NCBI GenBank assembly: GCA_030583665.1
Contig: CP129469.1
Span: 3,091,043 to 3,155,042 of the forward strand
Reading direction: 5' to 3'
Source of the DNA: Candidatus Jettenia sp. AMX2
GTDB taxonomy: Bacteria > Planctomycetota > Brocadiia > Brocadiales > Brocadiaceae
Length of the DNA stretch: 64,000 nt
A program made the translations under genes and the position numbers. Below the pieces are notes generated by a model. That model was not told where the DNA came from. It saw only the letters and a program-made list of their open reading frames with translations, and made no database searches. Below, piece by piece: positions 1 to 8,133 of the stretch (positions are counted from its first letter, which is position 1; the number at the start of each line of letters is the position of its first letter).

Positions 1-4
1 AGAT

Positions 5-631
5 ATGACAGAGTGCGGTCCATTGCCTGAAAACACTGAACACAAAACCAGCATTCCGGACAATTATGCTTACAGGGACTGGTGTGAGAAAACCTTCACC
101 AATGGTGAACAGATCTACGAGGCTTATAAAGAAATAGCATTTGATATTGATTACCAGGCGGAACCACCGAGGACTGATTATTGGCAGACACCCCTGGAAA
201 CATTACAAAGCAAGCTGGGTGATTGTGAAGATTCTATTTTTGTATTCTTCTCCATGCTTTCCGATCTGGATGTTGACGGAGATATGGTATGGGGGTTGGT
301 TGTAGAGAAAGAAACATCAAATACCTTTGCTCATGTATGGTATCAACTCTTCGACAAGCAGGGCAAAGCGTATATTGTTGAAGGATTTTCGAAAGAATGG
401 AATGGGATTATTCCCGTAGAAATGCTCACAACAAGGGAAGAACGGGTGCCAACCTTGCTCTTAAAACATAATCAGGTTGTCCGTGTGGTAGATGAAATGG
501 TTCCGAAATTTCTTGAAGAATCGCAATTTCTCTGGCATATCCCCATGGAGAACAATATCCATATTAAGAATATCTTTGAGAAGCTCCAGGATATGTTTCG
601 CCGGTACAAGGAGCAAATGCAACAATCGTAG
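5..631 (+). CDS. Transglutaminase-like cysteine protease-type protein, possibly 5'-truncated
   Basis: A 208-residue protein with a transglutaminase/papain-like core is visible. A candidate catalytic Cys74 lies in a GDCED context and a His110 in AHVWY. After the histidine comes a strand ending in YIVEG, where the third residue would be Glu126 rather than the usual Asp. This Cys-His arrangement after a tryptophan-rich segment is typical of bacterial transglutaminase-like domains. There is no signal peptide in the visible part. The reading frame is open to the window edge upstream of the ATG, so the true start may lie outside the window. The substrate is unknown. The gene belongs to neither the restriction locus nor any visible operon, and the function rests only on the Cys/His pattern. 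Confidence 0.55.
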   Translation: MTECGPLPENTEHKTSIPDNYAYRDWCEKTFTNGEQIYEAYKEIAFDIDYQAEPPRTDYWQTPLETLQSKLGDCEDSIFVFFSMLSDLDVDGDMVWGLVVEKETSNTFAHVWYQLFDKQGKAYIVEGFSKEWNGIIPVEMLTTREERVPTLLLKHNQVVRVVDEMVPKFLEESQFLWHIPMENNIHIKNIFEKLQDMFRRYKEQMQQS

Positions 632-775
632 TAGTTCAGTTTCTTTCACCCGGTCTTTGCGTAATGTTTCTGTATAGTACTCAAAGTATCGAACCGAACA
701 TGTTATCAACTGACAGAGACTACCCATCAGCATTGTGAGGGCCTTTTCAGAAACAATCCCCTACCTGCAGCAACC

Positions 776-854
776 GTCATTGCGAAGGCGAAGCCTGAAG
801 CATCCTCTTTCCATGACCATGAGATTGCTTCGTCACTTCGTTCCTCGCAATGAC
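776..854. repeat. Dispersed imperfect palindrome (REP/MITE-like)
   Basis: The arms GTCATTGCGAAGGCGAAG and CTTCGTTCCTCGCAATGAC face each other around a centre rich in GAAGC/GCTTC. This gives a roughly 79-bp imperfect inverted repeat in non-coding DNA. Elements with GTCATTGCGA ends occur as multicopy intergenic repeats in many environmental bacterial genomes. Only one copy is in this window. Confidence 0.6.
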
Positions 855-985
855 ATTTATACAAATCAAAGAAACAAGTTTAACCATAATTCTGTTTGGT
901 CTCATCTGGTAGATACTATAGATCATCTTCATTTTCATATTGCTTATGACCCGGAAGTTTCTGGTTAGTTCTGATATCACAACCA

Positions 986-1206
986 CCTTTCTATAAATGA
1001 AATGAATGCCGGAACGTATGCCAGGTAGCTCGCTTTATCAGTCCTGCCATGATAACTACATCCCTCACGGCTTTTTGAACCAGTAACTCATCAATAATTT
1101 GGTGCAACGCAGCTCCTTTGTCCAGGGCTTGACATAGGAGATTACAACGGCACCTGGGATAGGCTTTTTCGAGCATAGCATAGATATATCCAAGAGATTT
1201 TCGCAA
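986..1206 (-). pseudogene. Tyrosine recombinase/integrase C-terminal remnant
   Basis: Read on the minus strand, the short frame contains the segment VQKAVRDVVIMAGLIKRATW followed by HTFRHSFHL. It strongly resembles the C-terminal catalytic box of integron/phage-type tyrosine recombinases, where an amphipathic helix precedes HTFRHSFATHLL with the active-site His and Arg. The usual continuation and the nucleophilic tyrosine are missing, and no start or N-terminal domain is found. It therefore looks like a decayed fragment. It marks this end of the region as a former integration site next to the restriction locus. Confidence 0.5.
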
Positions 1207-1334
1207 TTTCTTTTGATAACCAATGGTGACACGTCTATTCTGGATAGTGTAAAAGACAAGGTCAATGTCCTTATCCAGCGATGTTTATGGCTGCTGCAGT
1301 AAGTTTTTTTATTGGAGGGTAAATAGCAATTATT

Positions 1335-1364
1335 AACCCAAAACCCTATCTTGGGTTTTGGGTT
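1335..1364. repeat. Perfect 12-bp inverted repeat (hairpin) upstream of hsdM
   Basis: AACCCAAAACCC and GGGTTTTGGGTT are separated by six bases (TATCTT), giving a perfect stem. No U-run follows on either strand, so it is not a standard intrinsic terminator. It lies about 40 bp upstream of the probable hsdM -35 box. It could be an operator or simply a relic. Confidence 0.5.
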
Positions 1365-1405
1365 TAAATGAGATTTGTTCCACTTACTACAAGAATAAAA
1401 TAGTT

Positions 1406-1434
1406 TTGACAAAAGATATTGGATTATATATATA
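1406..1434 (+). promoter_or_regulatory. Probable sigma70-type promoter of the hsd locus
   Basis: TTGACA at 1406-1411 and TATATA at 1429-1434 are separated by 17 bp in an AT-rich stretch about 75 bp upstream of the hsdM ATG at 1510. Spacing and boxes fit the vegetative consensus. No other good candidate was seen in front of the restriction genes. Confidence 0.55.
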
Positions 1435-1509
1435 TTGACGACACTAAAATTTGTGATTTATATCGCATTCGGGCGGAATAATCTCTACTTACTGATAAAT
1501 TTTGGATAC

Positions 1510-3283
1510 ATGAATATGAACAATTTCCGGGAGAAAGCAAACTTAATCTGGTCTATTGCTGACCTGTTACGCGGCCATTATAAACAGGCTGATTATGGAA
1601 AGGTTACTGCCTTTTACCGTGCTGCGAAGGCTGGATATGGTGCTTGCACCAACAAAAAAACAGGTGCTGGAGGCTTATTCCAAACACAAGGGTAAAAAGC
1701 CGAAGGTGCTGGAACCAATTTTAAATGGAGTTGCAAAGGTCAAATTCCATAACCGCAGTAAGTTTGATTTTCATGAACTTGCCAAAGACCATAATAATGT
1801 AGCCGCTAATCTGCGCAATTACATTAATGGGTTTTCAATCAGTGCCAGGGAGATAATCGATTATTTCAGCTTTGACGACCAGATCAGAAAGCTGGACGAA
1901 TATGATTTGTTGTTTTTAATCATAAAGGAATTTGCCAAAAAAGAAGATACTTTTAAAGATGTTGATGCCATGGAAATGGGCTACATCTTTGAAGAACTGA
2001 TCCGCAAATTTGCAGAACTCAGTAATGAAACGGCCGGGGAACATTTTACTCCAAGAGAGGTTATCCGTCTTATGGTAAACCTGCTATTTGCCAATGATAA
2101 AGACATTTTACGTAAAGAGGGTATTGTTAAAACGTTGTACGACCCGGCCTGCGGAACCGGCGGGATGCTTTCCATTGCCGATGAATACCTGCACGACCTG
2201 AACCCGGGGGCAAGGCTTGAATTGTTCGGACAAGAAATCAATCCGGAATCGTATGCCATTTGTAAATCGGATATGCTCATCAAAGGGCAGAATCCGGCCA
2301 ATATAAAATTTGGAAATAGTTTTACTCAGGACGGACTGGGGGATGAAACTTTTGATTATATGCTCAGCAATCCGCCTTTTGGCGTGGATTGGAAAAAGGC
2401 GCAGAAGCATATCAAGGATGAATACGAAAAAAGAGGCTTTGCAGGCCGTTTCGGTGCGGGACTTCCTTCCATTAGCGATGGTTCATTACTTTTCCTGCAG
2501 CACATGATCAGTAAAATGAAACGCAGTACGGGCGGCAGCCGCATTGCAATTGTCTTTAACGGCTCCCCTTTGTTTAGCGGAGGCGCGGGCAGCGGTCCCA
2601 GTAATATCCGTAAATGGATTATTGAGAATGATATGCTGGAGGCTATCATCGCCATGCCCGACCAATTATTTTACAACACCGGCATCGCTACGTATATATG
2701 GATTGTTACCGACCGTAAAATACCCGAACGCAAGGGCAAGGTGCAGCTTATTAATGCTAGCGGCAGCGATTGGGAAGAAGGCGATAAGAACAACCCGTTC
2801 TATATAAAAATGCTGCGCAGTCTGGGCAACAAACGTAAAGAAATCGGTGACGGCAGAGATGGCAAGCCCGACCAGATTAAAACTATTACCAGGATATATG
2901 AGACCTTTGAGAATGGGCCTTATTGTAAAATATTTGACAATGAGGATTTTGGCTATCAGCGCATTACCGTGGAACGCCCCAGGCGCAACGAACGGGGAGA
3001 AATTGAGACTGACCGCAAAGAAAACCCGGTGCCTGATGCCGATTTACGAGATTATGAAAACGTGCCTTTAAAAGAAGATATTGAAGACTATTTTAAAAGA
3101 GAAGTGCAACCTCATGTTCCAGATGCGTGGATAGATCACAGCAAAACCAAGATTGGCTATGAAATTAACTTTACCAAATATTTTTACCAGTATAAGCCCC
3201 TGAGAAGTTTGGAAGAGATACGCAGGGACATTCTGGCCTTGGAAAAAGAAACCGAAGGAATGATAAAAACAATACTTGATTAA
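1510..3283 (+). CDS. hsdM: Type I restriction-modification DNA methyltransferase subunit HsdM, frame interrupted near codon 32
   Basis: HsdM transfers a methyl group from S-adenosylmethionine to adenine in the site chosen by HsdS. The catalytic part (open from about 1556) has the AdoMet motif DPACGTGGML and the adenine-methylase motif NPPFG, plus the C-terminal region expected of the family. The expected N-terminus, beginning MNMNNFREKANLIWSIADLL, lies in another frame from the ATG at 1510. It joins the main frame only if two bases are restored at about 1606, where GKV should run into LPFTVLRRLD. Without that repair the N-terminal helical domain, needed for contact with HsdS, is lost. A start at 1556 would give a 575-residue protein beginning with out-of-frame residues. 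The stop overlaps the ATG of the inserted RAYT (TAATG). hsdS and hsdR follow downstream. Confidence 0.85.
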
Positions 3284-3841
3284 TGGATAAATACAAACAC
3301 AAATACCGCATTTCCTCTGCAAGATTGAAATGTTGGGATTACGGTTCAAACGGGGCATATTTTGTAACCATTTGTACAAAAAACAAGGAATGTTATTTTG
3401 GTGAAATTGAAAATGTAGAGACGCAAAATCTTGCGTCTCTACAAGATTTTGCGTCTCTACGGGCAACGGAAATCGGAAAAATTGCAGGACAATATTGGCT
3501 GGCAATCCCAACACATTTTCCCTTTGTTGCATTGGATGAATATATGATAATGCCAAATCATGTTCATGGGATATTGTTTTTCAACAAATCTGAAAATTAA
3601 TAAATGGAAATACAACAAATTCGGACCGCAATCGAAGAATCTTGCATCGGTCATGCGTGGATACAAAGCATCCGTGAAAAAATATGCCACGATACGTTCA
3701 ATTGAATTTGCATGGCAACCAAGATATTACGATCATATTATCAGATCGGAAAAAGAGTTGAATAAAATCAGTCAATATATTATTCAAAACCCTGCGAACT
3801 GGATTCACGATAAAAATAATGTTGAGAATCTGATGATGTGA
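3283..3841 (+). pseudogene. REP-associated tyrosine transposase (RAYT), frameshifted, inserted between hsdM and hsdS
   Basis: RAYTs are domesticated Y1 HUH transposases linked to REP palindromes. The first frame (3283-3600) starts with the family's typical YRISSARL and YFVTICTKN segments and reaches the HUH-type metal motif MPNHVHGI. It then stops. A frame one base over (from about 3575 to 3841) continues with NKFGPQSKNLASVMRGYK, a downstream segment WQPRYYDHIIRSEKEL and the C-terminal YIIQNPANW typical of the family. The protein is therefore split by a frameshift between about 3575 and 3598. A copy of the associated palindrome (3415-3460) lies in frame inside the coding region. The ATG overlaps the hsdM stop. 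Nothing suggests an active enzyme unless the frame is restored. Confidence 0.8.
3415..3460. repeat. REP palindrome inside the RAYT coding sequence
   Basis: The arms GTAGAGACGCAA and TTGCGTCTCTAC are separated by four bases (3415-3442). They are followed at once by half of a second copy ending in GCGTCTCTAC (3443-3460). The insertion keeps the RAYT frame open, adding about 15 residues. An identical palindrome lies at 3935-3962. Confidence 0.85.
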
Positions 3842-3934
3842 ATTGTTATAAGAATATAATGGTAAATGACCGGATTGTAATGGACGAATTGCAATGGTCA
3901 GTGGATGGGCGAATCGTAATGAACGAATCATTTT

Positions 3935-3962
3935 GTAGAGACGCAAAATCTTGCGTCTCTAC
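3935..3962. repeat. REP palindrome downstream of the RAYT
   Basis: Identical to the 28-bp palindrome at 3415-3442 (GTAGAGACGCAA, four-base loop, TTGCGTCTCTAC). It sits between the end of the RAYT and the hsdS start at 3994. Confidence 0.85.
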
Positions 3963-3993
3963 AGGTGTAAATAAATAGAATAAAACCAGAATT

Positions 3994-5268
3994 ATGAAAC
4001 AATACGAGAAATATAAGGATTCAGGGATTGAATGGATTGGGGAGATTCCGGAGCATTGGGAAGTGAAAAAATTGAAATACGAAGCATTAATTCAACCAAG
4101 TAATGTTGATAAGAAAAGCAATAAAGATGAGAAAGAAGTTTTGCTTTGTAACTATATGGATGTTTATAAAAACGAATTCATTGACTTATCAATAAATTTC
4201 ATGGAAGCAACAGCTACAGAAGATGAAATAAGAAAGTTTAAAATTTTTAAGGGCGATGTTCTTGTAACAAAAGATTCTGAGACACCAGATGATATTGCTA
4301 ATCCCGCATTAGTAAAAGACAATATCAAAAATGTTATCTGTGCATATCATTTAACACAGATCAGACCTACGAGAAAAAAACTTCTTGGAGAATATCTATT
4401 CAGATTATTTCAAGAACACAAGTTCAATGGTCAGTTTCAAGTAAATGCAAATGGCGTTACGAGATTTGGATTGAGTATCTCAAGCTTTTTTAATGCGTAT
4501 ATACCATTACCAACCCTCCATGAACAAACCGCCATTGCCAAATACTTAGACGAAAAAACGGCCCAAATCGACAAGCTCATTTCTCATAAGCAAAAGCTAA
4601 TCGATCTGCTCAGAGAAGAACGCACCGCTATCATCAACCAGGCGGTTACAAAAGGCATTGACCCTAACATAAAACTCAAACCCAGCGGTATTGAGTGGCT
4701 GGGGGAGATTCCGGAGCATTGGGAGGTGAAGAAGTTGAAGTATATTATGAATTCCTTTGATCTCCAAAGAGTGCCAATCAGTGCAGACCGAAGAAACGGT
4801 GATAAAATCTATGACTATTATGGTGCTTCTGGAGTTATTGATAAAGTAGACGACTATCTGTTTGATGGAGAATACATCTTAATAGGAGAAGATGGAGCAA
4901 ATCTTTTGACAAGAAGCACGCCATTGGCATTCAAAGCAACCGGAAAATTTTGGGTAAATAATCATGCTCATATTTTAAAACCTAAAAGTGGTAATCTTGA
5001 CTTTTACACTCATCTTCTGGAAAGCTTGGATTACACTATTTGGGTAACGGGCTCAGCTCAGCCTAAGTTAACTGCTGAGAATATTTTGAATATTACAATT
5101 TGTGAACCACCAATAAATATACAAGATCAAATCACCGCATATATCTCAATCGAATCTCGAAAAATAGACAACACGATTGCCAAAATTGAAAAGGAAATAG
5201 CATTATTACAAGAATACCGTACGGCATTAATCAGCGAAGTTGTAACAGGAAAAATAAAGGTGGTATAA
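3994..5268 (+). CDS. hsdS: Type I restriction-modification specificity subunit HsdS
   Basis: HsdS chooses the bipartite DNA target for the methylase and the restriction complex. The 424 residues form two tandem halves. Each begins with the same motif (SGIEWIGEIPEHWEVKKLKY at about residues 10-30 and SGIEWLGEIPEHWEVKKLKY at about 231-251), followed by a target-recognition domain and a helical conserved region. The first half ends with HEQTAIAKYLDEKTAQIDKL and the second with the corresponding coiled segment ending LQEYRTALISEVVTGK. The frame is intact and the length is normal. The two target-recognition domains differ, so a split asymmetric site is expected. The C-terminal 63 bp recur at 6411-6473 next to the ATP-binding gene, which indicates rearrangement at this end. 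Confidence 0.93.
   Translation: MKQYEKYKDSGIEWIGEIPEHWEVKKLKYEALIQPSNVDKKSNKDEKEVLLCNYMDVYKNEFIDLSINFMEATATEDEIRKFKIFKGDVLVTKDSETPDDIANPALVKDNIKNVICAYHLTQIRPTRKKLLGEYLFRLFQEHKFNGQFQVNANGVTRFGLSISSFFNAYIPLPTLHEQTAIAKYLDEKTAQIDKLISHKQKLIDLLREERTAIINQAVTKGIDPNIKLKPSGIEWLGEIPEHWEVKKLKYIMNSFDLQRVPISADRRNGDKIYDYYGASGVIDKVDDYLFDGEYILIGEDGANLLTRSTPLAFKATGKFWVNNHAHILKPKSGNLDFYTHLLESLDYTIWVTGSAQPKLTAENILNITICEPPINIQDQITAYISIESRKIDNTIAKIEKEIALLQEYRTALISEVVTGKIKVV
4021..4743. repeat. 60-bp direct repeats at the start of both HsdS halves
   Basis: 4021-4080 and 4684-4743 are 60-bp direct repeats with 12 mismatches by eye (about 80% identity). They include a run of more than 20 identical bases covering GGAGATTCCGGAGCATTGGG. 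They encode the shared EIPEHWEVKKLKY motif. Such repeats allow half-gene exchange between hsdS genes. Confidence 0.8.
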
Positions 5269-5270
5269 CT

Positions 5271-5780
5271 AATCCCGAAGGGATGACATGATTATAGCCA
5301 ATGAACAACCAAGGACCAATAACCCCGAAGGGGTGACATGATTACAGGTTTTTCTATGCCACCCCTTCGGGGTTAAAAATCTTTTGTATATCATTTGCTA
5401 TAATCATTACATCCCTTCGGGATTACAAGACAATTCCTTCGGAATTGAGAAATAAAAAAATAAATCGATGCTTCAATCATTACATCTCTTTGGGATTAGG
5501 TTTAAAAAGCCATAATTATTGCATCTGCGGGATTGGGACGAAAAGAAATCATAATTATTGTATCCTTCGGCATTGGTAGACAAAATAAATCATGCTTTAA
5601 TTATGACATCCTTTTGTGGTTAAAATAGGATACACTAAAAAAATGTTCAGATTATAAATTTAGCCTGTGAAGATGAAAATTGCATAGACAAATAACTGAT
5701 AAAAAGCCCGAAGGGCTGACATGATTATAGTAACGAACAACCAAAGACCAACAACTCCGAAGGGGTGAAATGATAATAGG
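5271..5780. repeat. Array of CCCGAAGGG palindromic repeats upstream of the Y1 transposase
   Basis: About eleven degenerate copies of a 25-30 bp unit occur in both orientations. Clear forward units (ATCCCGAAGGGATGACATGA and relatives) begin near 5272, 5320, 5704 and 5753. Reverse units (for example ATCATTACATCCCTTCGGGA) lie near 5352, 5403, 5472 and beyond. The palindromic core is CCCGAAGGG or CCCTTCGGG. Spacing is irregular and orientation alternates, unlike CRISPR. No gene lies in this stretch. Confidence 0.8.
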
Positions 5781-5798
5781 GATGAATTAAAGAAAATC

Positions 5799-6260
5799 AT
5801 GGCCGGAACATTCACCCAAATATACATACAAGCAATATTTGCCGTAAACGGCAGGGCAAACCTGTTGCAAAAACCGTGGTGTGACGAGGTGTTCAAATAT
5901 ATGGCCGGCATTATCAAAAACAAGGGACAAAAACCTATAATCGTTAATGGCATTGCCAACCATGTACATATGTTCGTTGGGTTACAACCGGCTATGGCCT
6001 TGTCTGATCTGGTCAGAAATGTGAAAAACAATACAACGAATTTCATTAATGACCAGAAATGGATAAGAGGTAGATTTTCATGGCAGGAAGGATATGGCGC
6101 CTTCTCTTATGCCCATAGCCAGATAGAGACGGTTTATAACTATATTTTAAGACAGGAAGAACATCATACGAAGAAAACGTTTAAAGAAGAATATATTGAT
6201 TTTCTAAAAAAATTCCAGATATTGCATGAAGAACGATTCTTATTTGAATGGATTGATTAA
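5799..6260 (+). CDS. IS200-like Y1 (HUH) transposase associated with the CCCGAAGGG repeats
   Basis: This 153-residue protein matches single-domain Y1 transposases. The HUH metal motif appears in the segment ANHVHMFVG (around residue 50). The conserved WQEGYGAFSYAHSQ follows, and then a helix with YILRQEEHHTKKTFKEEY, which carries the candidate nucleophilic tyrosine. Y1 enzymes nick and rejoin single-stranded DNA at hairpins. The length is normal and the frame intact. CCCGAAGGG palindromes flank it on both sides (5271-5780 and 6263-6391), and another copy lies at 10298-10379. This suggests it is the enzyme that spreads or once spread these palindromes. No accessory TnpB gene is present. Whether it is a mobile IS200 or a domesticated RAYT cannot be settled from one locus. 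Confidence 0.88.
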   Translation: MAGTFTQIYIQAIFAVNGRANLLQKPWCDEVFKYMAGIIKNKGQKPIIVNGIANHVHMFVGLQPAMALSDLVRNVKNNTTNFINDQKWIRGRFSWQEGYGAFSYAHSQIETVYNYILRQEEHHTKKTFKEEYIDFLKKFQILHEERFLFEWID

Positions 6261-6262
6261 TT

Positions 6263-6391
6263 GATAATATTTCACCCCTTCGGGGTTTAAGATCCCTATT
6301 ATGGCTCTTGCTATAATCATGGCATCCCTACGGGATTGGGAAGCAAAAAAATAAATTGATGCTACAATCATTACATCTCTTTGGGATTAGG
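6263..6391. repeat. CCCGAAGGG palindromic repeats downstream of the Y1 transposase
   Basis: Three reverse-orientation units (near 6273, 6315 and 6368) share the CCCTTCGGGG or TCTTTGGGATTAG core. The segment around 6345-6391 is nearly the same as 5452-5500 upstream of the transposase. The gene is therefore bracketed by related repeats. Confidence 0.78.
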
Positions 6392-6410
6392 CTGAGAAGA
6401 AACCAAATTC

Positions 6411-6473
6411 TTGCAGGAATACCGTACTGCATTAATCAGCGAAGTGGTGACGGGGAAAATAAGGGTGATATAG
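6411..6473 (+). pseudogene. Duplicated 3' end of an hsdS gene
   Basis: These 63 bp align without gaps to the last 63 bp of hsdS (5206-5268) with about ten mismatches. They encode LQEYRTALISEVVTGKIRVI and a stop, against LQEYRTALISEVVTGKIKVV in the intact gene. Only three bases separate the stop from the ATG of the next gene. This suggests that the ancestral order was hsdS directly followed by the ATP-binding gene, and that the transposase block now lies between two hsdS ends. Confidence 0.82.
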
Positions 6474-6476
6474 AGC

Positions 6477-7930
6477 ATGACGGAAAAAGAACTTGAAACA
6501 CTTCTTAAAAATCTACAGGCATTACCCAAAGAATGTGAATGGGCAGAGTTTAAGGTAGACTACTGGAATCCGCAGGAAATAGGTGAATATCTGTCGGCAT
6601 TAGCTAACAGCGCATGTTATCATCATCAGAAATACGGTTATCTGGTTTTTGGCATTGAAGATGAAACCCACCTCCTGCTAGGCACAAAGTTTAAACCTTT
6701 GCACGAAAAGAAAGGCAATCAGGAACTTGAAAACTGGCTTGCCACACAACTTAATCCTCGCATTGATTTCAATATTTTTGAGTTTGATTATAATAACATG
6801 CACTTTGCCATTTTCAGGGTAGATGCTACCGCCAGCATGCCGGTGAGTTTTCGAGGCATACCTTATATTCGCATTGGGTCTTATAAAAAACCATTGGATG
6901 ACCATCCGGAACGAGAACGTAAAATATGGAACCGAACCAGCCAGGTTGTTTTTGAAAAAGAATTTGCTTTAGAAAAATTGAGCGAGGAAGATATTTTGAG
7001 ACTGATAGATTATCCTGGTTATTTTGATATGATGAAACTACTACTGCCTGATAATCGAAAAGGAATCATTGAACGCTTAATTCAGGACAGGATAATTGAA
7101 TTTGATGGTTATAACCTGAATATCACTAACCTTGGAGGGATTCTATTTGCTAAGAACATCGAGCAGTTTGAAAACATTAGCCGCAAAGCTGTAAGAGTAA
7201 TAGTTTATCAGGGCAATAACCGCATTAAAACCAAAAAGGAACAAACAGGGACAAGGGGCTATGCCATAGGATTTGAAGAAGTGAACAAATACATTACTGA
7301 CCAGTTGCCGACCAATGAAATAATAGAAAAAGCACTGAGAAAAGAAGTGTCTGTTTATTCTCCGCTTGCCATACGTGAATTGGTAGCTAATGCAATCATC
7401 CATCAGGATTTCAGTATTAAAGGGACTTCGCCAATGATAGAAATCTTTGATAACCGTATTGAGATAACTAATCCCGGTAAGCCCTTGATTGACCTTTGCG
7501 CTTTGTTGATCATAGTCCTGAAAGCCGAAATGAATTATTGGCTCGTTTTATGAGAAGATTGAATATTTGTGAAGAACGAGGTAGTGGTATTGATAAAGTG
7601 GTATTTGAATGTGAGTATTTCCAATTACCTGCGCCGGAATTTATTGTCGGCAATAATTTTACAAGAACTATTTTATATGCGCCAAAAACATTACGGCAAA
7701 TGGATAAGCAGGACAAGATAAGAGCGTGCTATTTGCACGCATGCCTTAAATATGTTTCAGGCGGATTAATGTCTAATCAGAGTTTAAGGGAAAGATTCGG
7801 GGTTAAAGAGCATAATTATTCAATAATTTCTAGGATAATTGCTGAAACAAAAGAGGCCGGATTAGTTAAAGATTATGATCCAAGTAATAAATCAAGAACT
7901 TATGCCAAATACCTTCCTTTTTGGGTGTAA
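6477..7930 (+). pseudogene. AlbA_2/Schlafen-domain ATP-binding protein of the RM locus, frameshifted
   Basis: The N-terminal part has the AlbA_2 (Schlafen-like) pattern: EWAEFKVDYWNPQEIGEYLSA near the start, then YGYLVFGIEDETH and PVSFRGIPYIRIGSYKKPL. A central divergent GHKL-type ATP-binding region follows with REL..NAIIHQDF and IEIFDNRIEITNPG. The frame ends early at 7553. A second frame from about 7496 carries the expected continuation (RNELLARFMRRLNICEERGSGIDKV) and a C-terminal winged-helix-like part. Restoring one C in the run at about 7493 would rejoin the two into roughly 484 residues. Genes of this family often sit between hsdS and hsdR; a regulatory or accessory defence role is assumed, not shown. 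As written, the ATP-binding fold is truncated. Confidence 0.8.
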
Positions 7931-8133
7931 AATCTTATGTGATGGTTATGTGATTGAGCGCCATGGTGAAATAGATAACATATTGATTTTCAATATCTTA
8001 TTATATAACGGTTATGTGATTGAAAAGATAGATAAAGGATTAGGAAGAACCAAAAAGTGTTCTAATAGGATAAGGAGCTTTATTAGAAAACCTATCAAAA
8101 ATATTTTTATAAGCCATGTAATAATAAATAGTT
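7931..8133. other. AT-rich spacer with a short direct repeat
   Basis: No gene is seen. GGTTATGTGATTGA occurs twice, at 7944-7957 and 8010-8023, 66 bp apart. Otherwise nothing recognisable lies between the ATP-binding gene and the hsdR fragment. Confidence 0.5.

Noticed and set aside
461-733. A 90-residue minus-strand frame and a 77-residue plus-strand frame near 735-968
   Set aside because: The first is antisense to the transglutaminase-like gene; the second runs through the palindromic repeat at 776-854. Neither shows family features.
1335-1364. Intrinsic terminator upstream of hsdM
   Set aside because: The stem is perfect but AT-rich parts dominate and no T-run follows on either strand.
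5271-5780. Regularly recurring repeats that at first look like a CRISPR array
   Set aside because: Units are degenerate, palindromic and in both orientations with unequal spacing, and no cas gene is near; they fit REP-type palindromes.
7931-8133. Antitoxin or small RNA gene between the ATP-binding gene and the hsdR fragment
   Set aside because: Only a 14-bp direct repeat was found; the short frames have no recognisable content.
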